Source: UBA7803 sp963822255 (lineage in GTDB: Bacteria; Pseudomonadota; Gammaproteobacteria; Pseudomonadales; Azotimanducaceae). Taken from it: DNA of 64,000 nt. Positions 44,438-54,714 of the stretch are shown in pieces. The stretch spans positions 1,054,001 through 1,118,000 of the forward strand of contig CAWGGV010000008.1 of assembly GCA_963822255.1 (NCBI GenBank), read 5' to 3'. The notes beneath the pieces were generated by a model. It was not told the DNA's origin and ran no database searches. It saw only the letters and a program-made list of their open reading frames with translations. Positions within the stretch are counted from its first letter, which is position 1. Each line of letters opens with the position of its first letter. Made by a program: the position numbers and the translations under genes.

Positions 44438-47400
44438 ATGAGACGCGAGGTCCTATCCAGCGCAGGCGGAATGGGCTCCAACAGCGGCCGCGCCCCCTGC
44501 CGGGTCGTGGGGCTGGGCGCCTCGGCCGGGGGGCTCGCGGTGCTCAAGGACCTGTTCGGCGTGATTCCGGCCCACACGGGTGCCGCGTTCGTGGTGGTGG
44601 TGCACCTGGCACCGGAGCGGCCGAGCCATCTGGCCGATCTCCTGCAGCCTTATTGCGCAATGCCGGTGCTGCAGGTGAGCGAGACCGTCAGGATCGAGCC
44701 CGACCGGGTATACGTGATTCCACCGGACGCCGATCTGGACGCGGTAGACACGCATCTGCGACTGTCGACGCCCGATCGCCGGCGGCACCAGCGGTCGCCC
44801 ATCGATCATTTCTTCGCCACCCTGGCCGAGACTCACGGCAGTGACGCCGCCGGCATCCTCCTCTCCGGAGGAGGCCGCGACGGCACCGAGGGTCTGCGTC
44901 GTCTACGGGATCGGGGCGGGTTGGGCCTGGTGCAGGATCCCCAGGAGGCGGAGTTCGCCGGGATGCCGCGCAACGCCATCCACGCCGGGGTCGTCGACGG
45001 GGTGCTGCCGCTCCATGCTCTTGGTGACGAGATCCTCGGCTTTTGCCGCGGCGAGCGTCCGGCGGCAGAGCGCCCGGCTGCCGCCGCGGGCGATGCAGAC
45101 ACCATCCGGGACATCATCGATCAGCTTCACCTGCACACCTGTGCCGATGCCAGGTGGTATCAACGGCGGGTATTGACCGCCGCCATTCGCCGGCGCATGC
45201 AGAGCCGCCGGCTGCAGACGCCGGCCGCCTATCTGCAGGAGCTGAAAGGGGATCCCGAGGAGCCCGCGAGCCTCCTGGAAGACATGCTGGACGGCAGGTC
45301 CGGATTCTTCGCCGATGGCCGATCGATGGCATTGATCGAGGACGAGGTGATTCCGGCCCTGTTCAGCCACCGCAGCCCGAACCGAGCGCTCCGGGCATGG
45401 TCGGTCGGCTGCGGCAACGGCGAAGAGGCCTACGGCGTCGCCATGCTGCTGCTCGAGGAGGCAGAGCGCCGGCGGGAACCGCCGCAGATCCGCGTGTTCG
45501 CCACGGACTTGCGCCGCTCGCTGCTGCAACAGGCACGCGAGGGCTGTTACCCGACAAGCATCGCCGCCCACGTCTCTCCGGAGCGGCTCGAGCGCTTCTT
45601 CTCCAGGGAAGAACGCGGCTACCAGGTGCGCAGCGAGCTGCGGGATCTGGTGGTCTTCACCCCCCACAACCTGTTCGAAGACCCGCCATTCGTCCATCTG
45701 AATTTCGTCCTGTGCCGCGGCCTGATGCGCGATCTCGAGCCCCACGGCCGCGCCCGGGCGGCGGAATTGTTGCGCTATGCGCTGGATCCGGGCGGGCTGC
45801 TGATGCTCGAGCCGGGGGAGTCTCGCCACCCGACCCCGCACTTCGTGCCCCGCCGGCCGGGCGTGCCCTTGTTGTGGCGAAGGGACGGCCACCCTCCCCG
45901 GCGCGCGTCCGACGGTGCTTCCGCCGTCGCCGCGAGCGACCCGGCACGCCGCGCTGCCGACGCGGGGCGCCGTCTCTCCGGGCTGGCTCACGCTGCGCTG
46001 TACAACCGCATCGCCGCGCAGCACGCACCGCCCGGCGTGCTGGTCGACGTGAACGACGACGTGCGCTACTACTCCCCGCAGGTCGGGCGCTACCTGAAAA
46101 TGCAGGGCGGCACGCCCAGCCATCACCTGCCCGACCTGGCGTCGGGCCCGTTACGCGAAGCGCTGGAGCGCTGCCTCAGCGAGGTCCGCCGGTCCGGCAG
46201 CCGCTGGCAGTCGCCCACGGTGACCGCAGGATCCGGCAGCGGCACGAGCGAGCTGGTGCTGCTGGCCGAGGCGGTCGAGGCCGAAGGCCTGATCTTCATC
46301 GCATTTCAGGAAACCGGCGAGGCAGTGACAAGCGGGCCCACAAATAGCGAACAAGCCGCCGCTGCCCGCGATCAGCAGCACCTGCACGAGCTCCAGGAGG
46401 AGCTGCACAGCGCCCGCGAGGAATTCCAGGCGGTGGTGGAGGAGCTCGAGACCTCGAAGGAGGAGTTGCAGTCCACCAACGAAGAGCTCGCCACCATCAA
46501 CGAGGAGAATCTGCACCGGATCGAGGAGTTGGACCAGCTGTCGGCCGATCAGCGTCACCTGCTGGAAGCCTCCGGCATTGCCACGGTTTTCCTGGACCGC
46601 AAGCTCAGGATCGTCCGCTTCACCGCTCAGGCCCGGTCGCTGCTGCACCTTCGCGACGGCGACCGCGGGCGGCCGCTGTCGGATCTCCTGACCCTGCTCT
46701 CCGAAACCGAGTTCGCGGCTGACGCGCAGCGGGTGCTCGACACGCTCGAGCACATCGACCGCGAGGTCCGAAGCGGCGAGGGTCGCTGGTACCTGCGCCG
46801 GCTGTTGCCGTACCGCACCGCCAGCGGCCGTGCGGACGGGGTGGTGGTGAGCCTGATCGACATCAACGATCGGCGGCTGGCCGAGCTCGCTCTGGAGGAA
46901 GCAGACCGCCGCAAGGACCAGTTCCTGGCCACCCTGGCCCACGAGCTGCGCAACCCCCTGGCGCCCATCTGCACCGGCCTCGAGCTGCTGCAGGCGGCCG
47001 GCGACGATGCAGTCCAGCGGGAGAACGTGCGCCGCCGACTGGACCGGCAGACCCGCCAGCTCGTTCGTCTGGTGGACGATCTGATGGACGTGTCGCGGAT
47101 CACCCGCGGGACGTTTCAGCTTCGCAAGTCGCGCACGGATCTGGCCGATGCGGTGCGGGACGCGGTGGTCGCGACCGAGCAGTCCCTCGAGAAGGCGGGT
47201 CAGAACCTCGAGGTTGAGCTCCCCGACGAGCCGCTGTTCCTCTATGCCGACGGAGTGAGACTGACCCAGGTGCTGTCGAACCTGCTGAGCAACGCGGTGA
47301 AGTACACGGCTGCCGGCGGGCGGATCGGCGTCAGCGGAGCGCGCAATGGCGATCAGGCGGTGATCACCGTCAGCGACAGCGGCATCGGCATTCCGGCCGA

Positions 47401-48038
47401 CGAGCTGGACCATGTGTTCGAGATGTTCACCCAGCTCGACAGCGAGCGGGAAGCCGGCTACGGCGGGCTCGGCATCGGGCTGTCGCTCGCCAAGTCGCTG
47501 GTGGAGATGCACGGAGGCACACTGACGGTGGAGAGCGAGGGCGCCGGCCTCGGCAGCCGCTTCATCATCCGGCTGCCGCTCGACCGAACCGGCCGCCGCG
47601 AAGCAGCAACTGCCCGTCGCGGAGAGGGTCGCGTCCTCGAATGCCGAGGCTCCCCATGCCCTTGCCACGCATCGAGTGCTGATTGCCGACGACAACGAGG
47701 ATGCCGTAGCGACCCTGGCTCTGCTGGTGCAGGTGCTGGGCAACAGTGAGGTGTACACGGCCCGCGACGGCGTCGAGGCGCTGGAACGGGCCAGCCAGTT
47801 TCATCCCGACATCGTGTTTCTGGACATCGGCATGCCACGCCTGGACGGCTACCAGGTCGCCCGGCGGATCCGGCGGGAGCCATGGGGCAGCAATGCGGTG
47901 CTCGCCGCCCTCACTGGCTGGGGCCAGGACGCCGACCGCCAGCGCACTTTGGAAGCGGGTTTCGACCACCACCTTCTGAAGCCCGCGGACCGGCAGGCGC
48001 TGGAGACGGTGTTCCGGAGCGCCGAGCGGGCACGGTGA
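44438..48038 (+). CDS. CheB-CheR-PAS-histidine kinase-receiver hybrid (one frameshift)
   Basis: This protein of about 1200 residues has CheB (24-200; GLGASAGGLAVL), CheR-like (215-470), coiled coil (640-700) and PAS (705-800). HisKA follows with the H-box FLATLAHELRNPLAPI (His near 836), then HATPase (QVLSNLLSNAVKYT, SDSGIGIP) and a receiver (LIADDNEDA, phospho-Asp in VFLDIGMP, HHLLKPAD). The receiver is in another frame, joined near 47600. The CheR active-site motifs are degraded (SGFFADGR for TSFFRD; LCRGLMRDL for SCRNLLIYL). The next gene overlaps it by 4 bases. Confidence 0.88.
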
Positions 48039-49459
48039 TCCGACGCTCCACGAAGACCGCCCTGTGGTGGAGCGGCGCGGTGATGGCCGCCGCGCTGCTG
48101 GCGGCGGCCGGGTTGTATCTCGCCTACGACGCCAGGTTCTATCCGCACCCACCGCCAGCGCGATACCCTCGCCCGGGCAACGCGCTCGACGCCCAGCAGC
48201 AGGACCTGGACTACTACCGGAAGCTCGTGGCCATGGATCGGGCGTTCGGGCCCGAAGCCCGTGCCGAGGCCGGCCGGCGTCTCGATGCGCTGGCCGCGTC
48301 CTCCACCACCCTGGGCCCGGACCATCTGCGGGTCGCCCTGCTGCGCATAGCGGCATTGGCCGACAACGGCCACACCGCGGTGTTCTCCGACGCCCGGCGC
48401 GGCGGGCTGCCGCGCCTGCTGCCGATCCGGGTGTCGGATTTCGCGGACGGCTTTTACGTCATGCAGACCGAGCCCGCCAATGCCGACCTGCTGGGCGCCC
48501 GGGTGGTGGCCATCGACGGCCTGCCCGTCGACGAGGTGGTCGCCCGGCTGGAGACACTGCGCGGCGGCACGCCCGCGTTCCGGCGTCAGTACGCGGGGCG
48601 GGTGCTGAACGCTGCCGACAATCTTCACGGCCTCGACGTCAGCCCGACCGCGGAACGCTCCACCTGGTCGTTCGCGCTGAAGGACGGCTCCACGGCCGAG
48701 CGCACCTTCGACTCCTACCGGCCCGGCCCCGGCGAGCCGCTGCCGAGCTCGTGGCGGGTACGGTCGCCGGAGCCCATCCCGGGGGACCGCGTGTGGCAGG
48801 CCTTCAAAGCCGCACCGCTGCCGGTGACGTATCGCTCGCCGGACCGGACGTTCCGGGCGCTCACAATCCCCAGCACCTGCTTTGCGCTGGTGCAGCTCAA
48901 GGCGAACGATGACGTCGGGGCCGAGCACATCAAAGACTTTCTGCGCCGCACGGAGTCGCACCTCCGAACGCAGAAGCCCTGCGCCGTCATCTTCGATCTG
49001 CGCCAGGACGGCGGCGGTGACTACACCACCACGGCCGCGTTCGCCGCGGCGCTGCCCGGCCTGCTTTCGCCGCGAGCCCGGGTCTACGTGCTCACCGGTC
49101 CGGCCACCTTCTCCGCCGGCATCACCACTGCGGTGTTCACCAAGCAGGCCGATCCGTCCCGGGTGATGCTGCTGGGGGAACCCGCGGGGGATCGCCTCGC
49201 GTTCTGGTCCGAGGGCGGCAGCGGGTGCCTGCCGAACGCGCCACTGTGCTTCCACTTCACCACCGGCAGGCACGATTACGGCCACGACTGCACCGACTGG
49301 CGCACCTGCTTCTGGCTCAACTGGATCTATCCCGCGCGGGTCGACACGCTGCAGCCCGAGGAAACCATCCCGACGACGTTCACCGCCTACGCCAACGGCC
49401 ACGATCCGGTGCTCGAACGGGCGCTCGAGCTCATGGATTCGGCGATCGGCGAACGCTGA
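48035..49459 (+). CDS. S41-family peptidase, membrane-anchored
   Basis: This 474-residue protein has an N-terminal TM segment (residues about 11-33) and a PDZ-like region. The S41 core has nucleophile Ser in ATFSAGITT (near 359) and FDLRQDGGGDY. C-terminal processing proteases share this fold, but the substrate here is unknown. The GTG start overlaps the stop of the hybrid kinase, so it may be coregulated with signalling. Confidence 0.82.
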   Translation: MIRRSTKTALWWSGAVMAAALLAAAGLYLAYDARFYPHPPPARYPRPGNALDAQQQDLDYYRKLVAMDRAFGPEARAEAGRRLDALAASSTTLGPDHLRVALLRIAALADNGHTAVFSDARRGGLPRLLPIRVSDFADGFYVMQTEPANADLLGARVVAIDGLPVDEVVARLETLRGGTPAFRRQYAGRVLNAADNLHGLDVSPTAERSTWSFALKDGSTAERTFDSYRPGPGEPLPSSWRVRSPEPIPGDRVWQAFKAAPLPVTYRSPDRTFRALTIPSTCFALVQLKANDDVGAEHIKDFLRRTESHLRTQKPCAVIFDLRQDGGGDYTTTAAFAAALPGLLSPRARVYVLTGPATFSAGITTAVFTKQADPSRVMLLGEPAGDRLAFWSEGGSGCLPNAPLCFHFTTGRHDYGHDCTDWRTCFWLNWIYPARVDTLQPEETIPTTFTAYANGHDPVLERALELMDSAIGER

Positions 49460-49474
49460 CCCGCTGTGCCGGCA

Positions 49475-50095
49475 TCACGGTGCGGCGTAGGGGTGCCACG
49501 CCACCAGCCGCGCCAGCGCCACCTGCCGGCCATCGGGATCGCTGGTCAGCCCTTCCCAGTACTCCACGGTCTGCAGAGCGGAAGCGGCCGTGCGCAGCTC
49601 ACCCGGCGCGGCGCGGAAGTTGGGATCGCGCGGCCCGATGACGGGCGCGTCGCTCGCCAGGTGCACCTCGCTGATCAGATAGCCGCCCGGACGCAGCCGT
49701 TCGACCGCCGCGCTCACCAATGACAGATCCAGGTAGCGGATGAGGAGAATCAGATCGTACGTGCCTAGGCCCCGTGGCAGACCCTGGTCGAGGTCTCTGC
49801 ATGACCACGAAACGGCGAGGCCGGCGTTGCTGGCGGCCTGCCGGGCCCGTTCGAGCGCCGCCTCAGCGATGTCCAGTGCATCCACCCGGTAACCGAGCCG
49901 GGCCAGGTACAGGGCGTTGCGGCCGGCTCCGCAGGCCAGATCCAGCGCCTCCAGGGTCCGGGTGCCGTCCCGTGCCCGTTGGCTGACAAGGATCTCCGGC
50001 GCGTGCTCGGCGACGATGGCGCTCGGCCGAGTGCGCTGCAGGTACGCCCCATCGCGGTAGCGCCGCTGCCACTTGTCCCGGTCGGCGTCGCTCAC
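49475..50095 (-). CDS. SAM-dependent methyltransferase (TehB-like)
   Basis: This 206-residue class I methyltransferase has ALDLACGAGRNALYLA (SAM site) and LDIAEAALERAR. RPGGYLISEV is the post-motif region. Members include TehB and related oxyanion or small-molecule methylases. The GTG start overlaps the stop of the molybdenum-hydroxylase gene, an unusual partner; it may methylate a product of that enzyme. Confidence 0.82.
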   Translation of the reverse strand: MSDADRDKWQRRYRDGAYLQRTRPSAIVAEHAPEILVSQRARDGTRTLEALDLACGAGRNALYLARLGYRVDALDIAEAALERARQAASNAGLAVSWSCRDLDQGLPRGLGTYDLILLIRYLDLSLVSAAVERLRPGGYLISEVHLASDAPVIGPRDPNFRAAPGELRTAASALQTVEYWEGLTSDPDGRQVALARLVAWHPYAAP

Positions 50096-52179
50096 CGGGC
50101 GGCCGCCTCGCGCAGGCGCTCCGGGTCCAGCGGCAGATCGCGCACCCGCAGGCCAGTGGCGGCGAACACCGCGTTGGCGAGGGCCGCAGCAGTGGGACCC
50201 TGGGTGGCTTCGCCGGCGCCGAGGCTGCGCTCGCCGGGATGGTCCAGCAGACGGGTGACCACCACCGGCGCCTCGTCGAAGCGCAGCACCGGGTAGCTGT
50301 CCCAGTCTTCGCTCTCGATGTCGGCGGTGGAGAATCGCACCCGCTCCTTCAAGCTCCAGGACAGCGATTGCACCGCGCCACCCTCGAGCTGATTGATCAG
50401 GCCGTCCGGGTCCACCACTCGGCCGGCGTCCGCGGCGATCCACAGCGTCGGCACCCGCACCTGGGCAGTGTCGAGATCGACCTCCACCTCCGCCACCACG
50501 GCGGCATAGGTCTGGCGATTCTTGTAGCGGGCCACGGCCACGCCGCGCGGGCCGGACACGCCGCCGCAGAGCGCATCCACCGCTTCGAGCACGGCTCGTG
50601 CCCGCGGGTCCGCCAGGTGCTCGAGCCGGAACTCCACCGGCGACCGTCCCGCCAGCGCCGCCAGCTCGTCCATGAATGATTCGATGGCGAACACGTTGCC
50701 GTGAGCGCCGAGGCTGCGCAGCGACGACGTGCGCAGTGGCGCCGGCGCCACGAATCGCTTCACCACCCGCGGGCTCGGCAGGTCGTACAGCGGCCAGGCA
50801 TTGCGGTGAATGCCCACCTCCGGACCCAGACGCGGCTGCGGCGGCGGTGCCTCGCGCGCGTCCGCCACCAGCCAGGCAGGCGCCAGATTCGAACCCCGCT
50901 CCCGCGGAACGGGGCGTCCCATGTGGGTATACCCCCACACTTCGTGAGACCAATGGGTGATGCGGCCGTGGGCGTCGAGCGCAGCGGCCAGATCCATGCG
51001 CATGGCGGGTCCGTAGGGCTCCCAGCGGTGCTCCTGCGCCCGGGTCCATTTCAGCAGCACCGGCCGGCCGGGATGAGCCATGGCGCACAGCGCGGCGTCC
51101 AGCGCGGCATCGTCAGCGCCGTTGTGGCCGTAGGCGCCGGCGCCCTGCCGGTGGATCACCGTCACCTGGGACGATTGCAAACCGAGCAGCTCGGGCAGGG
51201 TCCCCTTCAGCAGCTCCACCCCCTGGCTGTGAGACCAGACCGTGAGCGACCCGTCCCGCCACAGGGCGGCGGCCGCTGACGGCGCGAGCGAACCGTGCAT
51301 GATGTGCGGCCGGGAATAGCTGCCCGACAGCGACGGCTCGAAGCCGAGCGCTGGAACCGGTTGCTCCACGGGCACGCCGTCGCGCAGTGGATAGCCCTGT
51401 GAGCGGGTGCCGAGCGAGGTGCCGGAAAGTGCGGCGATCTGGCACCAGCGGCAGCGGGCGGCAACCTTCTCGGCGTGCCGGACCGCTTGCCATTCGTCGC
51501 TTGCCGTCACCGCCAGAAAACTGCCGTCGCGGATCAGCGCGAGGTCGGTGCCGGAGGGGGTCTCCGGCTCGTCCAGGGACTCCAGCCGATGGCGGAACGT
51601 GGGCGGCCGGACGACCCGGGCGTGCAGCATGTCCGGCCACGTCATGTCGTGGAGGAACACGCCGCGCCCGGCCAGCTTGGCGGGCAGATCGATGCGCTGC
51701 TGGCGCTCCGGCGGCGGCGCCGGCGGCCGCTCGGCGACGGTCGTCTCCACCCGGTGGTGGAACGGTCTGCCGCCCTGCAGCGCCCAGATACTGCGGTGCT
51801 CGTTCTGCCCTGGCGCGGTGATCCAGCCGTCGTCGATCTCCAGCCGTTGCGGATCGCTGCCGAGCTCGCTGGCGGCGGCCTGCAGCAGCAGGCGGCGGGC
51901 GTGGGCACACGCTTGCCGCAGAGCGCTGCCGCTGTCTTCCACCGACATGGACCCTGCGGTGATCATCTCGTTGGGCGTCACACCCGTATGGGCCGTCTGC
52001 ACGCGGATGCGCTCGACGGCAAGGCCAAGCTCGTGGGCGGCGATCAGCGCCAGCGCCGTGGTGATGCCCTGGCCGATTTCCACCTTACCGGTGGACACGG
52101 TGACGGTATCGGCCCGGTCGATGCGAACCCACTGATCCAGCTCCGGATGGCGCTCGAGCGCGCCGGGCAATCCGGCCAC
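50092..52179 (-). CDS. Molybdopterin-binding subunit of IorB/NicB-like hydroxylase
   Basis: This 695-residue xanthine-dehydrogenase-family large subunit begins directly at VSTGKVEIGQGITTALALIAA and contains GAGAYGHNGADDAALDA and GEATQGPTAAALANAVFAATG near the C-terminus. It lacks a Tat signal, so it may be cytoplasmic. With the 2Fe-2S partner upstream (4 bases apart) it resembles isoquinoline 1-oxidoreductase or nicotinate dehydrogenase, which hydroxylate N-heteroaromatics or aldehydes using Mo cofactor. Substrate unknown. Confidence 0.85.
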   Translation of the reverse strand: MAGLPGALERHPELDQWVRIDRADTVTVSTGKVEIGQGITTALALIAAHELGLAVERIRVQTAHTGVTPNEMITAGSMSVEDSGSALRQACAHARRLLLQAAASELGSDPQRLEIDDGWITAPGQNEHRSIWALQGGRPFHHRVETTVAERPPAPPPERQQRIDLPAKLAGRGVFLHDMTWPDMLHARVVRPPTFRHRLESLDEPETPSGTDLALIRDGSFLAVTASDEWQAVRHAEKVAARCRWCQIAALSGTSLGTRSQGYPLRDGVPVEQPVPALGFEPSLSGSYSRPHIMHGSLAPSAAAALWRDGSLTVWSHSQGVELLKGTLPELLGLQSSQVTVIHRQGAGAYGHNGADDAALDAALCAMAHPGRPVLLKWTRAQEHRWEPYGPAMRMDLAAALDAHGRITHWSHEVWGYTHMGRPVPRERGSNLAPAWLVADAREAPPPQPRLGPEVGIHRNAWPLYDLPSPRVVKRFVAPAPLRTSSLRSLGAHGNVFAIESFMDELAALAGRSPVEFRLEHLADPRARAVLEAVDALCGGVSGPRGVAVARYKNRQTYAAVVAEVEVDLDTAQVRVPTLWIAADAGRVVDPDGLINQLEGGAVQSLSWSLKERVRFSTADIESEDWDSYPVLRFDEAPVVVTRLLDHPGERSLGAGEATQGPTAAALANAVFAATGLRVRDLPLDPERLREAAAR

Positions 52180-52182
52180 GGC

Positions 52183-52638
52183 TCAGCCCTCCCCCGCCAG
52201 CGCCGACAGCGCCCGCAGCACCCGGGGATGCGCTCCGCAGCGGCAGATCTGCGGCGTCAGCGCCTGACGGATCGTCTCTGCCGCCGGGTGCGGGTCCCGC
52301 TCGAACAAGGCCGCGGCCCGCACCACGATACCGGACAGGCAATAGCCGCACTGGGCGGCGTTGTGCTCGAGCAGCGCCTGCTGCACCGCATGGAAGGCGC
52401 CCTCCCGGCCAAGGCCCTCCACCGTGGTCACCGAGGCACCGTCACAGGCCGCGGCAGGCAGGGTGCAGGCATAGCGGCTCTCGCCGTTCACCAGCACCAG
52501 ACAGGCGCCGCACTGCTCGAGGCCGCAGGCGATCCGTGTGCCGGGCAGGCCGAGACGGTTGCGCAGCACGTAGGCGAGCGGCTCGTCGTCCGGACACTCG
52601 ACCTCGTGCCACTGGCCGTTGACGCTGAATGCAGGCAT
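52183..52638 (-). CDS. 2Fe-2S ferredoxin-like subunit of IorA/NicA-like hydroxylase
   Basis: This 151-residue protein has the plant-type cluster CGLEQCGACLVLVNGESRYAC and the second cluster AAQCGYC with ICRCGA at the C-terminus, the four-plus-four Cys pattern of small subunits of the xanthine oxidase family. It passes electrons from the Mo subunit to an acceptor. First gene of the pair, divergent from the micro-ORF transcript. Confidence 0.9.
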   Translation of the reverse strand: MPAFSVNGQWHEVECPDDEPLAYVLRNRLGLPGTRIACGLEQCGACLVLVNGESRYACTLPAAACDGASVTTVEGLGREGAFHAVQQALLEHNAAQCGYCLSGIVVRAAALFERDPHPAAETIRQALTPQICRCGAHPRVLRALSALAGEG

Positions 52639-52702
52639 GACGCGACATCAGGTGGTTTCAGCGCGATTCTCACTCCGCCGCGCCGACGGGACAACAGCGG
52701 CG

Positions 52703-52732
52703 TTGCTCCCGCGCCCGCACCGGGTATATATT
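52703..52732 (+). promoter_or_regulatory. Putative sigma-70 promoter of micro-ORF
   Basis: TTGCTC, 18 bases and TATATT precede the micro-ORF. The -10 is good and AT-rich in a high-GC setting; the -35 is weak (TTG only). Transcription would start about 52739. Confidence 0.4.
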
Positions 52733-52770
52733 GCGAACCGTGTCGGGCTGATAAATAAAGGAGGTGATCC

Positions 52771-52806
52771 ATGTCTACTCGTTTTGCTCGTGAGGGCGAT
52801 CAGTAG
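52771..52806 (+). CDS. 11-codon micro-ORF with consensus Shine-Dalgarno
   Basis: The ORF reads MSTRFAREGDQ and stops at TAG. It is preceded by AAGGAGGTGATCC (52758-52770), matching the full anti-Shine-Dalgarno of 16S rRNA, and followed 28 bases later by an intrinsic terminator. An 11-residue peptide with such a strong signal suggests a leader peptide, a small-RNA mRNA or a regulatory peptide. It lies alone between two divergently and convergently placed genes and does not lead into a downstream gene on the same strand. Confidence 0.5.
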   Translation: MSTRFAREGDQ

Positions 52807-52834
52807 CACGACAGCCTTCAACGGGCTTACGGGG

Positions 52835-52860
52835 GGGCCGGTCCGATACCGGCCCTTTTC
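52835..52860 (+). terminator. Intrinsic terminator of micro-ORF transcript
   Basis: GGGCCGGT, a 5-base loop and ACCGGCCC form a perfect 8-bp stem (52835-52855), followed by TTTT. It ends a transcript of roughly 120 bases. Confidence 0.8.
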
Positions 52861-52894
52861 ATTTGTGCTTCTCAATTCTGCTTCGCCTGGGCGA

Positions 52895-53689
52895 TCATTC
52901 CTCGAGCGACCGGTAGAACACCCGCCAGCAGTCCTTGCCGAGGCGGTCGTAAAGGACCATGTCGCCGATCATGTCCCGCCGCAGCATTGCGTTCACCATG
53001 GCATCGGGCAGCAGCGGGTCGGTGAGGATGTGCCGCATCACGGTCCTGCCCACCAGCAGTGTCTCCCGTGCCGCCGCCTGGACGCTGAGCGTTCCGATCC
53101 TGGCCGTGCTGGCGGCGAGGCGCGCCCGATTCTCCGCGTAACGGCGCTCGAGACCGCCCACGTCCCACAACGCCGCCGGATCGAACGGCTGCTCCGGATC
53201 CCCGGCATCGATGCGCACCATCAGGGCGTCGTGCTCGAGCCCCAGGTCCACGAGATCGGCGCGCAGCTCGGCCAGACCCGCCGCAAGGTTCGCCGGCCGC
53301 ACCGAGAGCCCCGGCCTGACGGCAGCGAAGCCTTTCAGCCGCAGCGCTCGTTCCCGGCTCCGTAGCGACGATTTGTCGGAGCGCCCGAGGTGACCGGTGA
53401 GCACGCCGATCCAGCGGCCATCCCAGGGTGCGAGTTGCGCTTCCACTCGCTGCCAGTCGAGCACCCGCCGATGCATGCCACTGCCGCGCCGACCCAGCAC
53501 GTAGACGCCCCGACCCTCCTGCGCCAGCACGCCCTGCTTCACCAGCCGCGCCGCGGCCACCCGCATGGCGCCGGCGTCGATACCCAGCAGCGCACCGGCC
53601 GCCACCAGCCCGGCGGCCGAGAGCCGCGGCGCCCGGGCGGAGTCCGCCAGCGACAGGATCAGCTCCCGGGCGCTCAAGGTCTCACTCAT
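52895..53689 (-). CDS. PaaX-like transcriptional regulator
   Basis: This 264-residue protein has a winged-helix N-terminus (ILSLADSARAPRLSAAGLVAAGALLGI, MRVAAARLVKQGVL) and a C-terminal effector region with ERRYAENRARLAAS and DPLLPDAM. PaaX proteins repress phenylacetate catabolism by binding phenylacetyl-CoA. It lies divergent from the desaturase gene and is therefore its probable regulator, with a different ligand likely. Confidence 0.8.
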   Translation of the reverse strand: MSETLSARELILSLADSARAPRLSAAGLVAAGALLGIDAGAMRVAAARLVKQGVLAQEGRGVYVLGRRGSGMHRRVLDWQRVEAQLAPWDGRWIGVLTGHLGRSDKSSLRSRERALRLKGFAAVRPGLSVRPANLAAGLAELRADLVDLGLEHDALMVRIDAGDPEQPFDPAALWDVGGLERRYAENRARLAASTARIGTLSVQAAARETLLVGRTVMRHILTDPLLPDAMVNAMLRRDMIGDMVLYDRLGKDCWRVFYRSLEE

Positions 53690-53698
53690 AACACCATT

Positions 53699-53727
53699 TG
53701 ACTGAAACTGTCATTCCGTGTAATAAA
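53699..53727 (+). promoter_or_regulatory. Sigma-70 promoter for the desaturase operon
   Basis: TTGACT, exactly 17 bases and TAATAA. The start would fall near 53735, upstream of the ATG at 53770 and downstream of the in-frame ATG-like codon at 53698, which supports 53770 as the true start. Confidence 0.65.
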
Positions 53728-53769
53728 GCACACTCAGGAGAGACACTTCCACCCCCGCGGAGGCCGTTC

Positions 53770-54691
53770 ATGTCCGCACCCCAGCGCGCCGATGCCTATC
53801 TGCTGCCCGAGGAGATCGCGAGCTGTCTCGCCCGTTCCGACCTGCGCGGGGCCGGGGCGGTGCTCGCCAACTATGCCATCATTGCCGGCGCGTTCGCCGT
53901 CGCCATCATCTGGCCCAACCCGCTTACGATGCTGGCAGCCGTGGTCATCCTCGGCGGCCGACAGCTCGGGCTGGAGGTGCTCAATCACGACTGCGCCCAC
54001 AGCGTGCTGTTCCGCCGCCGGCGAGTGAACGAGCTGGTCGGGCAATGGCTGTGCGGCGGCCCGATGAACACGAGCCTCTACCGCTACCGGGCCTACCATC
54101 TCCAGCACCACCGTTTCGCCGGCACCCGCGACGATCCGGATCTCGCCATCGCCCTCGCCTACCCCACCACCCGGGACAGCCTGCGGCGGAAGCTGTCTCG
54201 CGACCTCACCGGCCGCACGGGCATCCGCGACACCTGGCGTCAGCTGCGGCGGCTGCGGCCGGTGCGCAACGCGCCATTCCTGGTCAGCCACGCCGTGATG
54301 CTCGGCACCCTGGTGCTGGCCGGCGCGCCGTGGGCGTACGCCCTGTGGTGGGCCGGCTACCTGTTCGTCTATCCGGCGCTGACCCGCATGCGCTTCATGG
54401 GCGAGCATGGCGTGGCCCGCGACCGTCTGGCCGCCGACCCCCGGGACAACACCTGCACCACCCTGGTGTCCTGGTGGGAACGCCTCCTGGTGGCGCCGAA
54501 CCGGGTGAACTTCCACCTCGAGCACCACCTGCTGGCCGGCGTGCCGCTCTACCGCCTGGCCGCGGTTTCACCAACTGCTGGCTGAGCGCGGTTACTTCGA
54601 CGGCCACAACTGCTTGTCCCGCGGCTACCGGGACGTGCTGCGGCGGGCCATTCGCCGCGCCGATCCCGGCATGGATTTCGCACCCTCCTAG
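53770..54691 (+). CDS. Fatty-acid desaturase (one frameshift)
   Basis: This membrane di-iron desaturase has about 306 residues. The three histidine boxes are HDCAHS, HLQHHRF and HLEHHLL, with hydrophobic hairpins between. After the third box the frame changes near 54557 to PRFHQLLAERGYFDGHN and ends DFAPS. The start at 53770 follows GGAGG and fits the promoter. It introduces a double bond in acyl chains or a related substrate. Next in operon: an IDO-like gene 23 bases away. Confidence 0.85.
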
Positions 54692-54714
54692 CACGACCAG
54701 TCCAGGAGGCAGCC

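Noticed and set aside
53698..53769. Upstream start for the desaturase (adding 24 residues)
   Set aside because: The codons overlap the -35 element and lie before the probable transcription start.
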